Counted from the first letter of the stretch, positions 1 through 14,249 are shown. The stretch: 64,000 bases of DNA from Crocodylus rhombifer (GCA_038503035.1 JAVSML010024262.1:1-64000), one strand, 5' to 3'. Translations and numbers: made by a program. The notes: generated by a model from the letters alone, not told the origin.

Positions 1-106
1 GACGCGCGCCGTGACGCGGGGGGCGGGGCGGGCGCGCGGCGGCCGGGCGCCGCAGACGGAGCGGGCGCGGGAGCCGAGCGGAGCGCCGCCGCCGCGAGCC
101 CCGAGC
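1..106 (+). other. SIK2: SIK2 5' UTR / proximal promoter (partial)
   Basis: These GC-rich bases precede the first ATG and contain no other ATG. The start-codon context (A at -3, G at +4) is a strong Kozak match. I cannot tell from sequence where transcription starts, so the boundary between promoter and UTR is unknown. Confidence 0.6.
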
Positions 107-256
107 ATGGTGATGGCCGAGCCCCGGCGGCCCCCCGCGCTGCTGCCCCGCGGGCCCGGGCCCGTGCGCGTCGGCTTCTACGACATCGAGGGCACGCTGG
201 GCAAGGGCAACTTCGCCGTGGTCAAGCTGGCGCGGCACCGCATCACGCGCAGCGAG
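107..256 (+). CDS. SIK2: SIK2 exon 1 (coding part): N-terminus and glycine-rich loop of salt-inducible kinase 2
   Basis: SIK2 is a cytosolic Ser/Thr kinase of the AMPK-related family. It is activated by LKB1 and phosphorylates the CREB coactivators (CRTCs) and class IIa HDACs, which keeps them in the cytoplasm. This exon encodes residues 1-50. It starts MVMA, as human SIK2 does, then has a Pro/Arg-rich tail, then [17 protein letters not shown]. The ATP-binding glycine loop (LGKGNFAVV) is at residues 31-39. The start at 107 is the first ATG, in strong Kozak context; a second in-frame Met at residue 3 is also conserved. From my memory of the human protein, this tail is five residues longer. The exon ends in phase 0 at GAG, followed by donor GTCAGC at 257. 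SIK2 is preferred over SIK1 and SIK3 because of the MVMA start and the near identity of the following exons. Confidence 0.93.
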
Positions 257-3200
257 GTCAGCCCCAACGGCCCCAACGGCTCCGACCCCCCCCCCCCCGC
301 CCCCGAGTGGCCCCGGGGCTCCTGCGGGCCGTCCCCTGCAGCCGGCGAAGCGCCAGCCCCCGGGGCAGCCGGAGCCCCGAGGCTTGGGGGTCGCTGTGTC
401 TGCTGGGGCAGCGCTGGGTGGCGCCCTGGCCCGTGGCCGGAGGGACCTGTCGCTCCGCTGGGGAGGGACGCGGGGGGTTGCTGCCCCCCGGGGCAGGGGC
501 AGGCTCTCCGTTGTGCACCCTCCGTCCCCAGCGGGGCTTGGTTTTCTGCGGTGGCAAAGTTTTGCATCTAAAGACTTATTGAATTGGGTGGTTTGGGTGT
601 TTTGTTTCCTCTTTTCAGCGGGGAGATGGATGTGGGGCGTGGGTTGGTCCCGCAGGGAGAGGCGGGCGCCTGGGTGAAGTGGGGCCCGGCTCGTGGGGTG
701 GGTCGAGCGGGGAGGAGAGGAACAGAACTTTTTAGTGAGGGCGGAGGGACCTCCCACCTGAGCACCGCACGAGTTGGTTTAGCAGCGCTGGGGCCCGCAC
801 AAAAGAAACCGGGCGGCGTGCTGGCTGAGCTGCTCTTCCTGATGGGAAGACGCTCCGATTTCCAGCCCGCCCCAAGCTAGCGGGTGACTGTTGTCCTCGT
901 GTCTCCTGGAGTCCTTTGCTCCCCGAATCGCCCCCTTGCACAGGCAGCTGGTCTCCGTTAAACTGGCGGTGGAGGAAACATAGCTTATATGAGGCTTGTA
1001 TCAACATTTTCCTTGCATGTCTGCACTGCAGGAAATGCTGCACTCCGTTTCTGTTCAAACTCGTTTGGAAAAATCATTTTAGAAAAATCTTTCCTGATGT
1101 GAGAGTCTCCTCTGTTTTCCGGCCCCGGCTCCCAGCATTATGCACCGGGTTCCCGTCCTTGCAGCCTAGGCACCTTGAGGCTGCCCGTTTACTGGAGGCA
1201 GTCGCTTCGTTTGTTTGTGCACTTTGTCTTCACTTCCAGCAAGTCAACAGGTCTGGCAAACCCAACCTTATTTTCCAGTCCAGTTTTTAGCGAGCTCCAG
1301 ACGTGGGGAGTACCTGAGACCTGACTGCCGTGCAAAATCCGGCCTGTGCTTGAGAACCTGCACGCCGGATTTGTGCCTTGCAAACCTCAGCCATAAACCA
1401 AAAACTGTATCGCTAGCGCCAGATAAAAGTGAAATGCAAACTGAACCGGAATGGGTGCATTAGAAGGGAAAGTAGGCTAGAAGGTAGATGTGCAAATGAG
1501 TTTTGCATTAAACGTGAAACTATATTAATACAGCACTTAAACATGGGTAATTAAGCACTTGAGGGAAGAAATATAAATTGGCAGGGATGAAGGAGTTGCA
1601 TTTGTAACAACAGCAGGTAGTTCAGCGCCCTTCTCGAGCAGGATCGTTGGACGAGGCCGCCCCTTGCATTCGCAACCTTTTGTTCTGCTTATCGTCTGTA
1701 CTTCTTAGGCTCTGAAGTTTGTAACAGGTCCTTTCATGCGGCCTGTGTTGTATCACAGGATGTTTCTGTGATCAGAGGATGAGTTGGCTAATGAAGTATC
1801 CGCCAAAGAGCACAACTTATGGTATGCTCAGGACAGAGGCGAAAATAAGTCCACTGGAGGAAACCAAAATAGCTGAGACACAGAGAAAAAACGCCCATGA
1901 GAGGGACGTTTAGAAAGATTAGAGCTACTTACTTTTCGAGGACAGTAAGTGGTGACAAGAACTGTAAAATAATAGGTAAAAACCAGTCTCCTCTGGTTTA
2001 CTATTTCCTTAGAGGAAGCAGACACCAGCTGGAATATGAGCGATACACTTCTTGCATGCCGCTTATCTTCATTTGGGTTAAGTGTACAGGCACTCTTAGG
2101 CCCCAGTGCCTACCCTGTAACCTACCTGTGCTTCTGTTGTACTCTGTTTAAGTGCATACTTGGTGAAACTTGGACCAGGAGCTGTCAATTTTGAAGAAGC
2201 CCTGCACTGACTGGGTCTTGTCAATTTTGAGGCTGCTGTTAGAGGCAAAAGGCATTCTGAGAAACAAAGTACGGGTCCTTAATGAGATCTAAGAAGCTTA
2301 GGGTAGGCTGCTGCTGCAGTTAATGAGCATGGTGTGCAATGAGTTCAGGTAAGTGCAGAAACTGTTGGGTTTTTTTTATTATTATTAATCCCTAGGTTAT
2401 GCACTTTAAATAGAGTCCACGGTACTTAAAAGTATAACTAACCCATGGAACTATCTCCCCAAAGGCTGAGTCTGAAAGCTGCCTAAGGATGAGCACATGG
2501 TAACATTAGCTATCGCTTGGTGCAGGAGAATAAACACTTCTGACTAATCAGTTCTCTGGGTTCAGGATATAAGCCAGCCACCAGCTGCCAGAACTTGGAA
2601 AAACTTCTCCACTAGGCATGTGGTACCTAACTGTGGGTTGGCTGTGGTTTGCACCTTCTAGTGAAGCATCTGGTGATGGCTTCTGTAGGAGATGGGATAC
2701 AAGATGAGTTGGGCCGTCCACCATACTTCTGAATGCATAGCGGTGTGCTACTCGGCATGTGGAAGGATAGCACCTTTTTTCCTACCTTTGCTGTGCCTCT
2801 CAGTTTGGTTTCTATCCAGATCAAATTGATCCGAAATAGCCTAGAACTGATGTACCTGCCTTTGTGCAAACCCTTAATGCAGAACTGCTGCAGCATTGCA
2901 AAATGGGCGTGCACCAGCATGACTTAGTCCAGGCATGAATAAGTCTTTACTCTAATGTGGCGCATTTTTAATAGAGATTTGTATCAGGTTAACTATACTA
3001 GGCATAACCTAGTTAAGGGATGGGGCCTCAGGCTTTTGGCTGGCCTATGCAACCCACACGTCACCTGCTAATAAGAGAAACTGGGGGCTTTTTTTCTGTG
3101 TGTCATAAGGCCCTGAAGGGTTTTCAGAATATTCTGTGCATGAGTAGTTTCAGGGCTCATTTTTTCTGAAAGACTGGATGGCTGGAGAGCTAGAAGGATA

Positions 3201-3912
3201 GCATCCGGACTAAAGGGAAACTAAAAGGTTGTGGAGCAACCAGAGTTCAAATCCAAGACTAGCACTTTGGTTTGACATCTCTTTAAAGCTAGATGCCTGC
3301 CCCTCCTGTCCAGGGTGAAGGCAGCTCCCACCCCAATTCTCTAAGCCTCCAGTGAGAACAAGGTAGGAAACGGTGAACCTGATATTTCTAAGTTTAAAAA
3401 GCAAGAAATATTTCAAAAGGCCTTCAAGCTTTTAGACCTCTCTAAACAGAAAAATAAGGGTGCAATGCAGCAGTGTTTTTTGCCTTTTGAAGTCACCTTT
3501 CAGGTTGTTTTAAAGCCCCTCGTTACCCTAAATCCTGAAGTTCTTGTGATACTGGGGGAATGACTTCTGCAATCAAATGTGATTTGTAGCCTGAACAAGA
3601 GCAGTCTGCAGGAATCAAGAGACTTGCATCGTTGTCCTGAATCGGATGTGTGCTCTGGGTGGTGGCTTGTACATGTTGGCCATGCTAGAGAAATGAGAAT
3701 TCACTTGTGCATCACGTAAGCCTTTATGTGCTGTTTTGACAAGGTTAGTGCTGCATTACGATATTTCTCTGGGAAGGCTAGTCATTACCAGCTACCAAGC
3801 TGCATGTGCATCCTTCATGGAGCGGGACTATTTCGTCATTCAAACTTTGTCGTGCAAGTATGTAAAATAGGAAAGTTAGCTCCAGTCTGAAGCAACGTAT
3901 CTGGTTTGAATT

Positions 3913-3936
3913 AAAAAAAAAAAAAAAAAAAAAAAA
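3913..3936. repeat. Poly(A) tract, 24 bases
   Basis: An uninterrupted run of 24 A sits in SIK2 intron 1. No recognisable SINE or processed-transcript body lies directly upstream, so this is a simple homopolymer or the tail of an unrecognisable insertion. It is probably length-polymorphic. Confidence 0.9.
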
Positions 3937-6900
3937 GATTTTAACACACTTCCCCTCCCCTTCCCTCTCCCCCACTGATGGGACCCTGCCAAGGTTGCAC
4001 ATGGAAGTGAGCGGTTTCTGCCCAGGACAGAATTTACATTTGCAGTTTTACAATATTTCCCAGTGATTTTTTTTTTCTCTTAAACTTTCTGCAGATCTAG
4101 CAAAGGGCAGGAAAGAGAAGTAAGGCATCAGAATGGACTGAGGTGTCTAATGTGTTTTTAAGGATTGGAGCAGGGGAGCCAGCTGCTGCTCTTCTCTCTT
4201 TCAAATGAAAGCCATATATTGTCTGCAACTACGCATTCAGTTATATTCTAATACAAAACTTCCATCTGTCTTACGGTATAGATACCAACATGTTTTGCTG
4301 CACTTTTTGCTCTGAAAAAATCCTGCCACTTGTGCACATTGGATTTTACTCTATTCATTATAATAAGTATTTGTATAGAGTCCCTTGATTCATTAGAAAT
4401 AAGAAGCCGTTAATAATTTTTGATTGACGTTTTATTTGATCTGAACTCTTTGTATTGCCAAGAAGCAGCTACTCTTGGTCAGCAGAGTACCATGTTTGGG
4501 ATTGTTTCAGACATTCAGGCGAGTGAGCTAACACAAAGCTAAATGAAACGTCCACACCTGTAGAATTATGTTTTGGGTCAAAGTGCTAGGCAAGTGACAG
4601 CTGGCATTGTGAATGAGCCATCCTGAAACTTGCAGTATTTCAACCTTTCCCAGAAAGAAGTCTGTGGATATCATACTTTATCTGCTGACCCATCTAGGTA
4701 GCTGGTGGGAGAATGCTGCTGGAAGTCAGTTAAATCCTTTGGACAGGATGACTCGCTGACTCTGTCTAGGCTTGACAGAGTGTAGCCATTGCAGTAGGCC
4801 AGCGGAGGGAAACCCCAGGGACAGCTCATCCCAAGAAGGCAGGCAACACAACTTGAAACTGGAGCTTTGCCGTCTGTTACTAATAAGCATTAGACCAGAG
4901 GAAGGAAGTGCTTTCAGGTGTCGCGGGGGAGCTGCGCAGAGTGAGGGCTCTTGATAAGCGTGTCCCATTCAGGGTTCTTTTAAATTGCACCGTAAGCTAA
5001 ATTATTTGCAGTTAAAAAGAACTGTAGCGCATCTCTAGATTTTCAAAAGAGAGCTGGAAGGCCATTGACATCCGAAGTGCCCAACACTGATTTTGTTTGG
5101 ATTACCTCTTACTTGATTAAATACGGAGGTATGACAATCAGGCTTATCTACAGCGTTTCGGTGCTGAGTAATACTGGAATGAGATTCTTGCTCTCATTAA
5201 GGTGATTAAGCTCTTCGGAAGATATCCTCAGATTTCAGAACAAGCATTGGCTTGTCAGGGTCTTTGACCCACTCCTGTATGTGGATGCACTGCAAGCAGA
5301 CTGAACGCAGGTGTCTGCAAGTTACCTACACAGTATTTAAACCAGCAATAAGTTTTAGCAACATAATTTTTGCAGCGTTTGATAGTGTGGGGACTGTGGA
5401 GCTCCAGTTTAATGGTTTGGCCGTCAGATGAAGGAGTTGTTTTCACGCTTTTTTGCCAGTCTTCAAGACAGGTTACATTGTTGGACTTTTAAATGCATGC
5501 AGCTGAGTAGGATATAGAGAGACCATGTTAACGTGAAACGGGATCGATATTTATAGCATGATTTGTATCTCCACTTCCCAACTTCTGTGCTGTGCTATCA
5601 TAAAGAATCCGTTCTGTGGTTCGTTTTGGGTTTTTTTCAGCCTAGTGATAATTCTTGCTTTTCAGTGAGCAAAAGCTCTTCAGCCATTGGAACTCAGTAT
5701 AGGTTTAAAAAATAAAAGTACCTCTTCCACTCTCCATAATAATTTTTTTTCATAATTTCTTTCCCCCTTTTTTGGCTGAAATCGACACCACTATGGTTAT
5801 AAACCTAATGGAGAACACACAAGGAGCATCTTTTAAAGTTTTAATTGATGAAGAAATTATTGCTGGAAAATAGAAGCTGTTTTACAGTTTGTCTCTCTGC
5901 CTTGGTAAATGTTCAGTTTATCAAGAGCTTAGAGGAATAGGGGGTTTGAAAAAAGAAAGAACTGAGTGCACTTTTGCTGACATTGGGAGCTAGCTAGTGG
6001 CTTGTGCAATGCCAAATGTTGTGCCTGATATCCATAGGGAAATGTTTCTTTACTGGAAACTGTACCAGATGAATTTAAAAACAGAAATGTTTCACTATGA
6101 AAACGCAAGAGCCGACTGTGCAAGCGCTAACCCTGTTGGAAGGACTGGCAGAGCGTGTACGCTCTTAAGTTCATTATTTTTTTCCCAGCCAAACAGCTTA
6201 ACCAGCTTTGGTTCAGCAACTTGTAACTGCAAGTCTGAGAGACTTTTCCTGGGGCAGGGAGAAGGGAGGGATGGAAACTAAAACGCAGAAGTTTGCATTC
6301 ATGACATGACAGCAGTTGGGATGAATTGATAAAGATGAAGCAAGAGCTCAGGGTTGCACAAGGCACAGGCTGAAGCAAGGAACAGCTCTGTTCCTGCCTC
6401 CTCCAGGGTGTCTTAAAAGGCTGCCAAAAGCCTCCTTGCTCATTCTCCTGCTTTCCACCGCCCTTCACTGGCTTCCTTTTCTGCGTCAGCCCTAAGCACC
6501 ATCTCCTTCCCTCAGAGGCTTTGCACAACTTGGTTGTGGGCCTTTTCTGTGCATTAGTTTTCTTTTACGTGAGAACTGCAAGGAAGCAATAAAAGCTGCT
6601 TCAGTTAAAGCAATCTCAGAAAGGAGGGAAGTGAGAAAAAACTGTGCAGTTGCTTAAGACAAGGTAAAAACCCATGGGGAGCCCAAGAGGGCAGTGGGAG
6701 AGACGAGCTGCCCCCTCCAGAGCAAGCCTGCATGGATTAGACTCCTGTTGAAGAGCAGACGATGGCAACACTAAAAAGTGACCAGCAATGACGGTTGGAT
6801 TCTTGCATTAAATTTTCCTGGTGAGTGCACGTTTGGGATTTGTATTGCTAAGAAATTTGAACACAGGCTGTCTTATCTAAGACACCCCTCCTCTCTTAGA

Positions 6901-9900
6901 AGGCTAGTGGTGAGTGAAATAATAAGAACAGTCCTGACTAACTTGGGGAGAGGAGGGTGTCAGTGAAATCGTATTGGGCTGGAGGTATCTGAGATAACAG
7001 CACTGCACGCAGCCCACACCTGCTCCTGTTCAGAAAGGCCAGGCGTGCTTCTGGCTGCTGCTGCTTTTGCAGTGAGCCGGTAGAAAGCAAATGAGAGGAA
7101 GTAGGGAGGAAATCTGACCCGCAAAGGTTACTCCTCCACCTCCTCCCCCCCAGCCTCCATTTTTTTTCAGTAACCTTTGCCTACTGTGTATTTAGGGATT
7201 AGGGTTTATTTAAATGTTTGTTTTTCGGTTGCCTTAATGTCTTGCAATTTCCTAAGAAACTCATTTTATAGCCTTAGTAGCTTGTGCTTGCATAAAACTT
7301 GAGCAGCTGTCAAGTTTCTTGAGCAGTAAAGAGAAAGGGAGGAGGAAGGAGTGCGAAGCTTCTGGATTTGTGTTCCAGTTTTGTTTGTAAGCGTCCGAAT
7401 GTGTGTTTGCATCCCCTGTTCCCATGTGGGCTTTAATCATCCCAGAGAGGGGAGTTGCTTGCCTCTCTGAGATCACAGATGACAAAAAAGTGAACTGCCG
7501 AAAGCAGAGGCAAATAGCGTCGAGCGCAGCCTAGGCCCTGTTTTGGCAAAGATGGACATGGGTGCTTAATTTCAGACTTAGGCAGTTGTGTTTGACTTGG
7601 ATGGAATTGGAATGAATTTCCTTTCATCTTCCTCCTTTGTGCTTGGAGCAGGGGGCCAGCTTGCACGTATAAACATCATTCGGGCTCAGGGTCTAATTTA
7701 AGGCAATCCAACATAATGAACCACTGGAGGGATGGGAGAAGGGGCGGGTAAAGGTAACATAAATGGGAACACGTGGCTGTGTGGACTGGCTGCATACGTG
7801 TTTAGATTTGCATCACTTCTATTTTGTTTTTGAATTGCAAGATGAAAACAGAGATCAGCAATCCCAAGCAGCTGTCTTCCTTGCTATCGGTTACTCCTTT
7901 CCATGGGCCTCGCAGTGGAATTGGGACTTGAGTCTTCTTATCCTTCCCTGCAGAAGCATCATGGAAACGTATTCAGCGGGAGCAGTCGGTGCTTACGGGC
8001 TGTTGAGGAAGAAGCATCCCCCGTGCATGTGGAAGAAGTGGCCGAGCAGCCAAACAAGGCTGGCTGGGTTGGTGAGGCGGTAGGGCACTGCAGTGAGATG
8101 CAGGAGGAGGTTGGCATACTTGCATTCAACCTGGGGAGGTTTAAACAGTGTCATGTCTCCAGCAGTGGCTGTTTCCCTATGTTTTTAGAGGAAAAATCCA
8201 GAATTCCAGAAGTGGAACAGTATGGACAAACCTTTTCTGTAATACTGGGAATATGTTCTGAAGCCTGGGTCCATGTTCCTTGATGGACCTTCTGCCCCAT
8301 CTAATGACAATGGCTGTCAGAGTTCATATGAATATTTCATTGCCTTTTTTTTTTTTTAATTACACCAAGCTCTTGGACTCCATTCTGATTTTTGGCAAGG
8401 AGTTCCAGATCATTCAGTTTTTCAAAGGCAATGAATTGTTTCATTTACCTTTGGGTTTGACAGCAATGGTAAGCCCCCAATGAGAGATCAAAACAGTGCT
8501 TCTGTTCAAGCCCATCTCTCGCAGCCTGTGCTCGTATGCCATCTCCGCCAGGCAACAACTGAGCACAAACGGTCTTTAAAAATAGAAATAAGGCTCGCTG
8601 TCTCCCCCCACTCAAAAAGCTAAATCACTTCATTGGTTCATGGTGTTTTTGCTTTATTTCTGTCTTTTTTTGTGGGCGGGTGGTGAGGGCAGGTGTGTGT
8701 ACATGTGATGGGGTTACCAAAGAAAAGCCAAAACAAGCTAGCACTGTGGTTCTGACTGCAATGAAGCCCTTAAGCATCCTTATTCAGATAACAAGGTCCT
8801 TCTGCAGATTTGGTCTCCTCTGCCTGCCAGCTGGCCCCCATAGTTTCCCAGTGTCACAGTTTCTGTGGAATACAGCTGTAGTTGGGTCATGATGTATTGC
8901 GGCAGAAGCAATTTCTCAAGGCATCAGGCCCGACTCCATGGAGGGCTTTGAACAGCAGAAACGATCTCCCTTTTGCACGTTGTTCATTGGTCATAAACCT
9001 ATCTGATATTTTATCAGAATGGACCCAGTCTTTTCATATGTGCGTTTTTGCACGACCGTGGTGGTTTTTTGTTGCCTCTCCCTGCATTCTTAACATAGTA
9101 TTCAAGGCGAGGGCATACCACTGATTGATTTAATATTTTTTTTCAGTCCTGTTTTCTCATGCATTCTTTAACTATCATGTTATTTCCTTTTTTTTTTAAA
9201 CTTTCTGTTTAAAACAAAATGGGGAATCCCTTTCTTATAGCCCTGTGCAGCTTAGTTCTCTGATATGGACTAAAATAAAGTCGGAAGGAACCAGATCTCT
9301 CTTCTAAATTATTTGGACTCTAATTGACAGAAGTATCCCTGGAGAACATCCCTGTTCCTCAACAGGCTAATTACTGCCATTTTTTTTATGTACAGAACAT
9401 TAATCACAGTTAAAATAAAAATATGTACCATTACAGGCTGCATTAGTAAGGCATGTTTTGATTGCACTCACTGAGCCAAGAAGTTCAGTTTAAATTTTAC
9501 TTACGGATGAAATCCTGACCTCGCTGACTTCAGTGCATTCCGAGTGAAGGGTAGAAAACCTAATTCTACTGCCATTTTAAGTGAATGAAAATACCGTCTT
9601 GGTTTTGCTAATGGTATTTTGATTGTGGTGGCGTCTCAGTTGTCCCGGGCAGAGGGATCCCCTGTACTCCCTGTCAAGTTCACAGATTCTTGGAACTGCC
9701 TAGTCATGGGCTTGTATCTCTGTCTTTGGTAGATAGCTTGAGAAACACATTTGGTTAGGCTCCCTTTGTAACGCTCCCCTTCCTCTCACTTGTATGACAA
9801 GTGGTGGACTTGGACCACAGCTACCCAATGAGTTTCTGAAAGGGCTGAAATTAGAGATTGGAGCTTCCTGACTTTGGGCCCATCCTCAAGCCAGAAAGTA

Positions 9901-10154
9901 CACTGACTCCCCCAAAATAACAAATCAGGGTTGTTTTTGAAAACACTGGTATCTAAGAGCTAAAACGGGGGGCTTAGAAGCTACGCGTCTTTAACATATA
10001 TTTTTGGGGGTACTTTTCTGTATGTCAGTTGATTGCACGGTGAAAATAGACCAGTCGTTCCCACTTCAGTTTCTAGTCCGTTCCAGTTCCTGGTTTCCAT
10101 GCTTTAAAACATGAAACATAAGGGGTTTGTTACAGTCCAAATGGGAAGAAAGTT

Positions 10155-10168
10155 CCCCCCCCCCCCCC
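10155..10168. repeat. Poly(C) run, 14 bases
   Basis: A run of 14 C follows GAAAGTT in intron 1. It is a simple homopolymer and prone to length error in sequencing. Confidence 0.9.
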
Positions 10169-11073
10169 GTTTTGTTTAAAAATCACTTTAATAGTCTCAT
10201 TAATAGGAAGTCTTATAAAATCTCCATGAACCTGTGCTATCTGACAGTCTGGCTCAAAGGAAGCCACTTATAATTGTTCTTATGGCCCATTGTCAATCAA
10301 AACAATACTAGTCTTGTTTAAAGAAGCTATAAAAATGGACCACAAGAGAGAAACCTTGATGAGGCCGTTTCTGGTTGGCTGAAAGACCCCAGCCACTCCT
10401 TTTGGAAGTGCCCTTTTACTATGTTGTTGAAGTGTATAAATATGTACCTCTTCTGTTGTAAATAAATACAGGAAGGCTGTGTTCAGCCTCTGACCAGCAG
10501 TGATTACCTGAAACTCCTAGGTTGCGTAGAAATAAACTTTGCACTGTTTTTTGTGCCAAACATTTTCATGGGGACTTTTCTTGCATGTGTCAAAATGCAG
10601 GCTCTCGTGGCATGACCCATGAAACGGCAGGAAGAAGTTGCTGCATGTGCTCAATAACCATCTCTGAAATGCAGATATCGGCTTTTTATTTTTAAGATAG
10701 CAATATCCATTCACAAATTATATTCAGAGTGGTCTTCAGGCAGATACTGATGCAGAGAGGTGCCTCGTGAATTTTTTTTTTTTTTTAAAGCAGCTGTCTG
10801 GTAGGCTCCTAAGACCCACTGACATCGACCTTTGAAAACCTGTCCCTAATTGGTAGGAACAGGGGGCAGATTCAGAGATCTTGTGTGACATTGATGCTTC
10901 TGGGTTGCCAGGAGCATTCATTTATTTCCCTTCCTTTTATTAACATTTTGTTTAACACACACATTTGCTGTACCTTAGTATTTCTGCAGTAACAGAACAA
11001 CCTGCCATGAGCTAGAAATGTTGGTGCTCTGTTTCAAATGTGAAGTAAACCAGTAGCGAGAAAGTTGATTTAA

Positions 11074-11364
<291 letters not shown>

Positions 11365-14249
11365 TGAGTTTCTGTGGCTATGGTTTTCTTTAGTCATTCT
11401 GCAATCACTGTTGCATATGCAGCTTCTCAACCACATTTGGCCTGTGTGCTGCAGAACCCTGAAGATGCCTGCATTCTTCTTTTGAAAAAGTTAAGATGTA
11501 ATTTAGTGATAGTGAAAGATAAGAGACTGCGATACCTAGTGACTGAAACCTCCTGCAGCTTTGTAGAGTAGTTACCTTATCATCAGGAACTGAGCCCATG
11601 GCATTGCTGCTGTGCACACGCTGAGTTCAGAGGCCACTTTCCATGGCTTCATTGAGTTCTTGGCTTGTTTTGCTGAAACTACCTGCAGTGATGTCGAATG
11701 CTGTGGTGGTGGTGTAAGCGCTTGCCGACTGAGACCACCAGTCTTCTGTAGTATAAAGTACTGAGTTGCCAACAGATAACAACCCTCAAACCACACTGGC
11801 CATCAACAGAGGAAAGTTTTATAACCACCTCCACTGACCCATCCAGTGCCTCTAAACAGCAGGATCCCAGTTACTTGTCTTGTACTTGGTAAAGTCACAT
11901 CATCATAAAGTGGGTGGAAGATGCTGCCATTCCTGTCTGGTAGCCTTTTACTCCCAGTCTCCACTGATATAACTAATTACACCAGGTGGGATGACAGTGA
12001 TTTAAATCTTCATGTTTCAAAGTCCTATCCTGACATTTGGATATACACAATGAGTCTCAAAGCCTTTGGCCTGTCTGCAGAAATTGTTTGGATACCTGTT
12101 GGTGTCATTCTGTCTTGCAACTTTATATCTGTTAACTGCTGTTAACAGATGTGTAGGGCTTGCTAAACCACAGAAAATCAGATAATTTCAGACATAAAGG
12201 TGAATCTGCCCTTCAGTCATCTGACAACGTCTGGATAATCTAACAGACCTTGGCATGAAAAGGTGAGAAGGGGCATTCGGTTTCAAAATGTCTTGCTTTG
12301 TTCTTGAGCAAACACGCTTACCCATTGTAATCAAGGTTAGAGATACTCCTGAGTGTGTTTCAGGTGTCAGCATGTCATTGGCGCCTAGTCTGATGTGGCA
12401 AGAATTTCAAGGCATGCAGTATTTCGTCTTTAGGGACTAGTTAGATTTGTTGGTTATTTCCCCCTAGTCTGGATCAGAATCGATCCCAAATCACTAGTGA
12501 CTTGTAAGGGCAACTTCCCCGATAGGTATTCTCATGTCTTTCTTCTCTGAGCAGCAGTAGAGGTGGCCTGGATTTAGTCACGTGGGAGGTGGACTACTAA
12601 AAATCAAAGCATGGGCAGAGAGAGTAGTAGAGAAATCCATCTCCACAGAAGCCCACAAGTTGAGAGAGTCTCTGAGAATGAGAGAAGACAGAGTAGATTG
12701 GGTCCCTAGATTACTAGATGTTTGTCTGCTAGCAGGAGACTGATTTGAAGCTTGTGTCTTCCAAGAAGGGCTTGGAGTACTAGTCGTAGGAATCCCAGCA
12801 CCCTCTTTCATCATCGGTGTGTTACATAAAATTGGCTTTTCACGTGGACATTCTCCCCTGGATGAAGGAGCTCCATCTTCCTGTAGGCCTTTGGTTTGTT
12901 AGTTGTCCCCTGGCTCTTAAATCTAATAACACTTCTGAGCTCTCCATGTGTGCAGTGAGGAGAATTCGTTAAGTGGGAAGGAGAGAGGGAGGAACTTGCG
13001 GGGAATAAGCTGAAGAAAAGAGTGCTCTGAAGAAATGTGGTATACTCTTGATAAGTGCCAGTATTAAATTGCACCCCACCTGGAGGCATGGCTTCTTTAT
13101 GCTGCTTCTAGCTCCCTATAGTTGCATGCAGCAGCTAACGCAGCGGAGATTGTAAAAGCACAGTGTAGTACTTGGTCAAAGGGCAAGTATCTGGTAACTG
13201 CTTTCAAGCTTGCCATTCTGCGTGCATCTGCTCTGACTTCAGGTACAGAGTAGGATATAGTGCAAGTGGCTCTGCAGGTACTTTATGACAAGGGTGTACA
13301 AGCATCAGGTGTAAACAGTGGCATTAAGGCACCTTTATATATAGTTTGCATTCCATCCGAGTTCATCGTCCTCTGGATGCACGTGCTCCTGGCGTACAAG
13401 TTCGAAATATTTGCGTTGTAGCATCCCTGTCCCCCCTATCAAAAGGCATGTTAAAAAAAAGAAAGAAGTGGCTGTAGCCATCTTTTTCCATTTTTCTATA
13501 TTTTTGCCCCCAAAATTTCACAATTTTAAACTTTGATTTTTTTCTGGGGCTCTTTGCAGCACAAACATAGGTTTAGAGCCATCGGTATTCAAATCTGATC
13601 CATCCTGAGACATGTTTGTTGCATAGAGAAAGTTACAGCTGTTGGTATTTTTTGTCTTCAGGAAAGCCATGTGCCAACCTCCCTTTTCAGCTAGGATGGG
13701 AAGTTTGGGGACTTGGGCTGAAGGTTGTTGAACAACCTTGCTCCTCAGCTTTCCAGGTCCCAGTGCCTTAGGGAGCAGGTAGGCAGTGCCTGACATGGTA
13801 CTATCAGGCAAGAAATGGGGACCCTCAAAAGCTACTTTTGATACTGACTTTACCACCATGACATCAAGAACTGGTACCGCTGTCACACCGAGGCTCGGGA
13901 AATGTGAGCACCAGACTAGACACAGCCCCCAGCACTGATCTGCCTCTTTGCGCAAGAAGAAACTCAACAACTTGCACTTTTCTTAGGAACAGAGTACTAA
14001 GCCTGCTTGCTAATAGGCACAACTGATGCCGGCAGAGTAAGGTGCCAACATCTGTTAATACTTGTGACCATTGGCATTAGCACCTAAACAGATAGCGTGA
14101 TCAGTCCTGACAATGAAAACCTTAATGGTTCCAAGTAAGTTGATGTTAAGAGAGTTTGCTAGGTCTCCATCACTGTCCTTGGCACCAGCGATACTGTGCT
14201 AAGGCACTATGCTACTTCCAGGTTGGAAGAAGGTTACTTCTTGTATCCT

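Larger units (their letters stand above)
1..720. promoter_or_regulatory. SIK2: CpG island over SIK2 promoter, exon 1 and start of intron 1
   Basis: The first ~700 bases are strikingly rich in G, C and CpG compared with the AT-rich intron that follows. GC-box (Sp1-type) sequence GGGGCGGGGC lies around 19-30, and a TGACG half-site, the core of a cAMP response element, lies at 12-16. No TATA box is visible. This is the usual arrangement for a broadly expressed kinase gene. The window opens only 106 bases before the start codon, so most of the promoter and possibly the transcription start lie upstream. The 3' edge of the island is judged by eye. Confidence 0.75.

Noticed and set aside
11..106. 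In-frame upstream extension of SIK2 from position 11
   Set aside because: The frame is open but begins with GTG, not ATG. The first ATG, at 107, has a strong Kozak context and matches the known SIK2 start.
13518..13970. 150-codon minus-strand open frame in intron 2
   Set aside because: No recognisable domain. It lies in the region that may be DIRS-derived and is more likely a by-product of decayed Ser/Pro-rich sequence than a gene.
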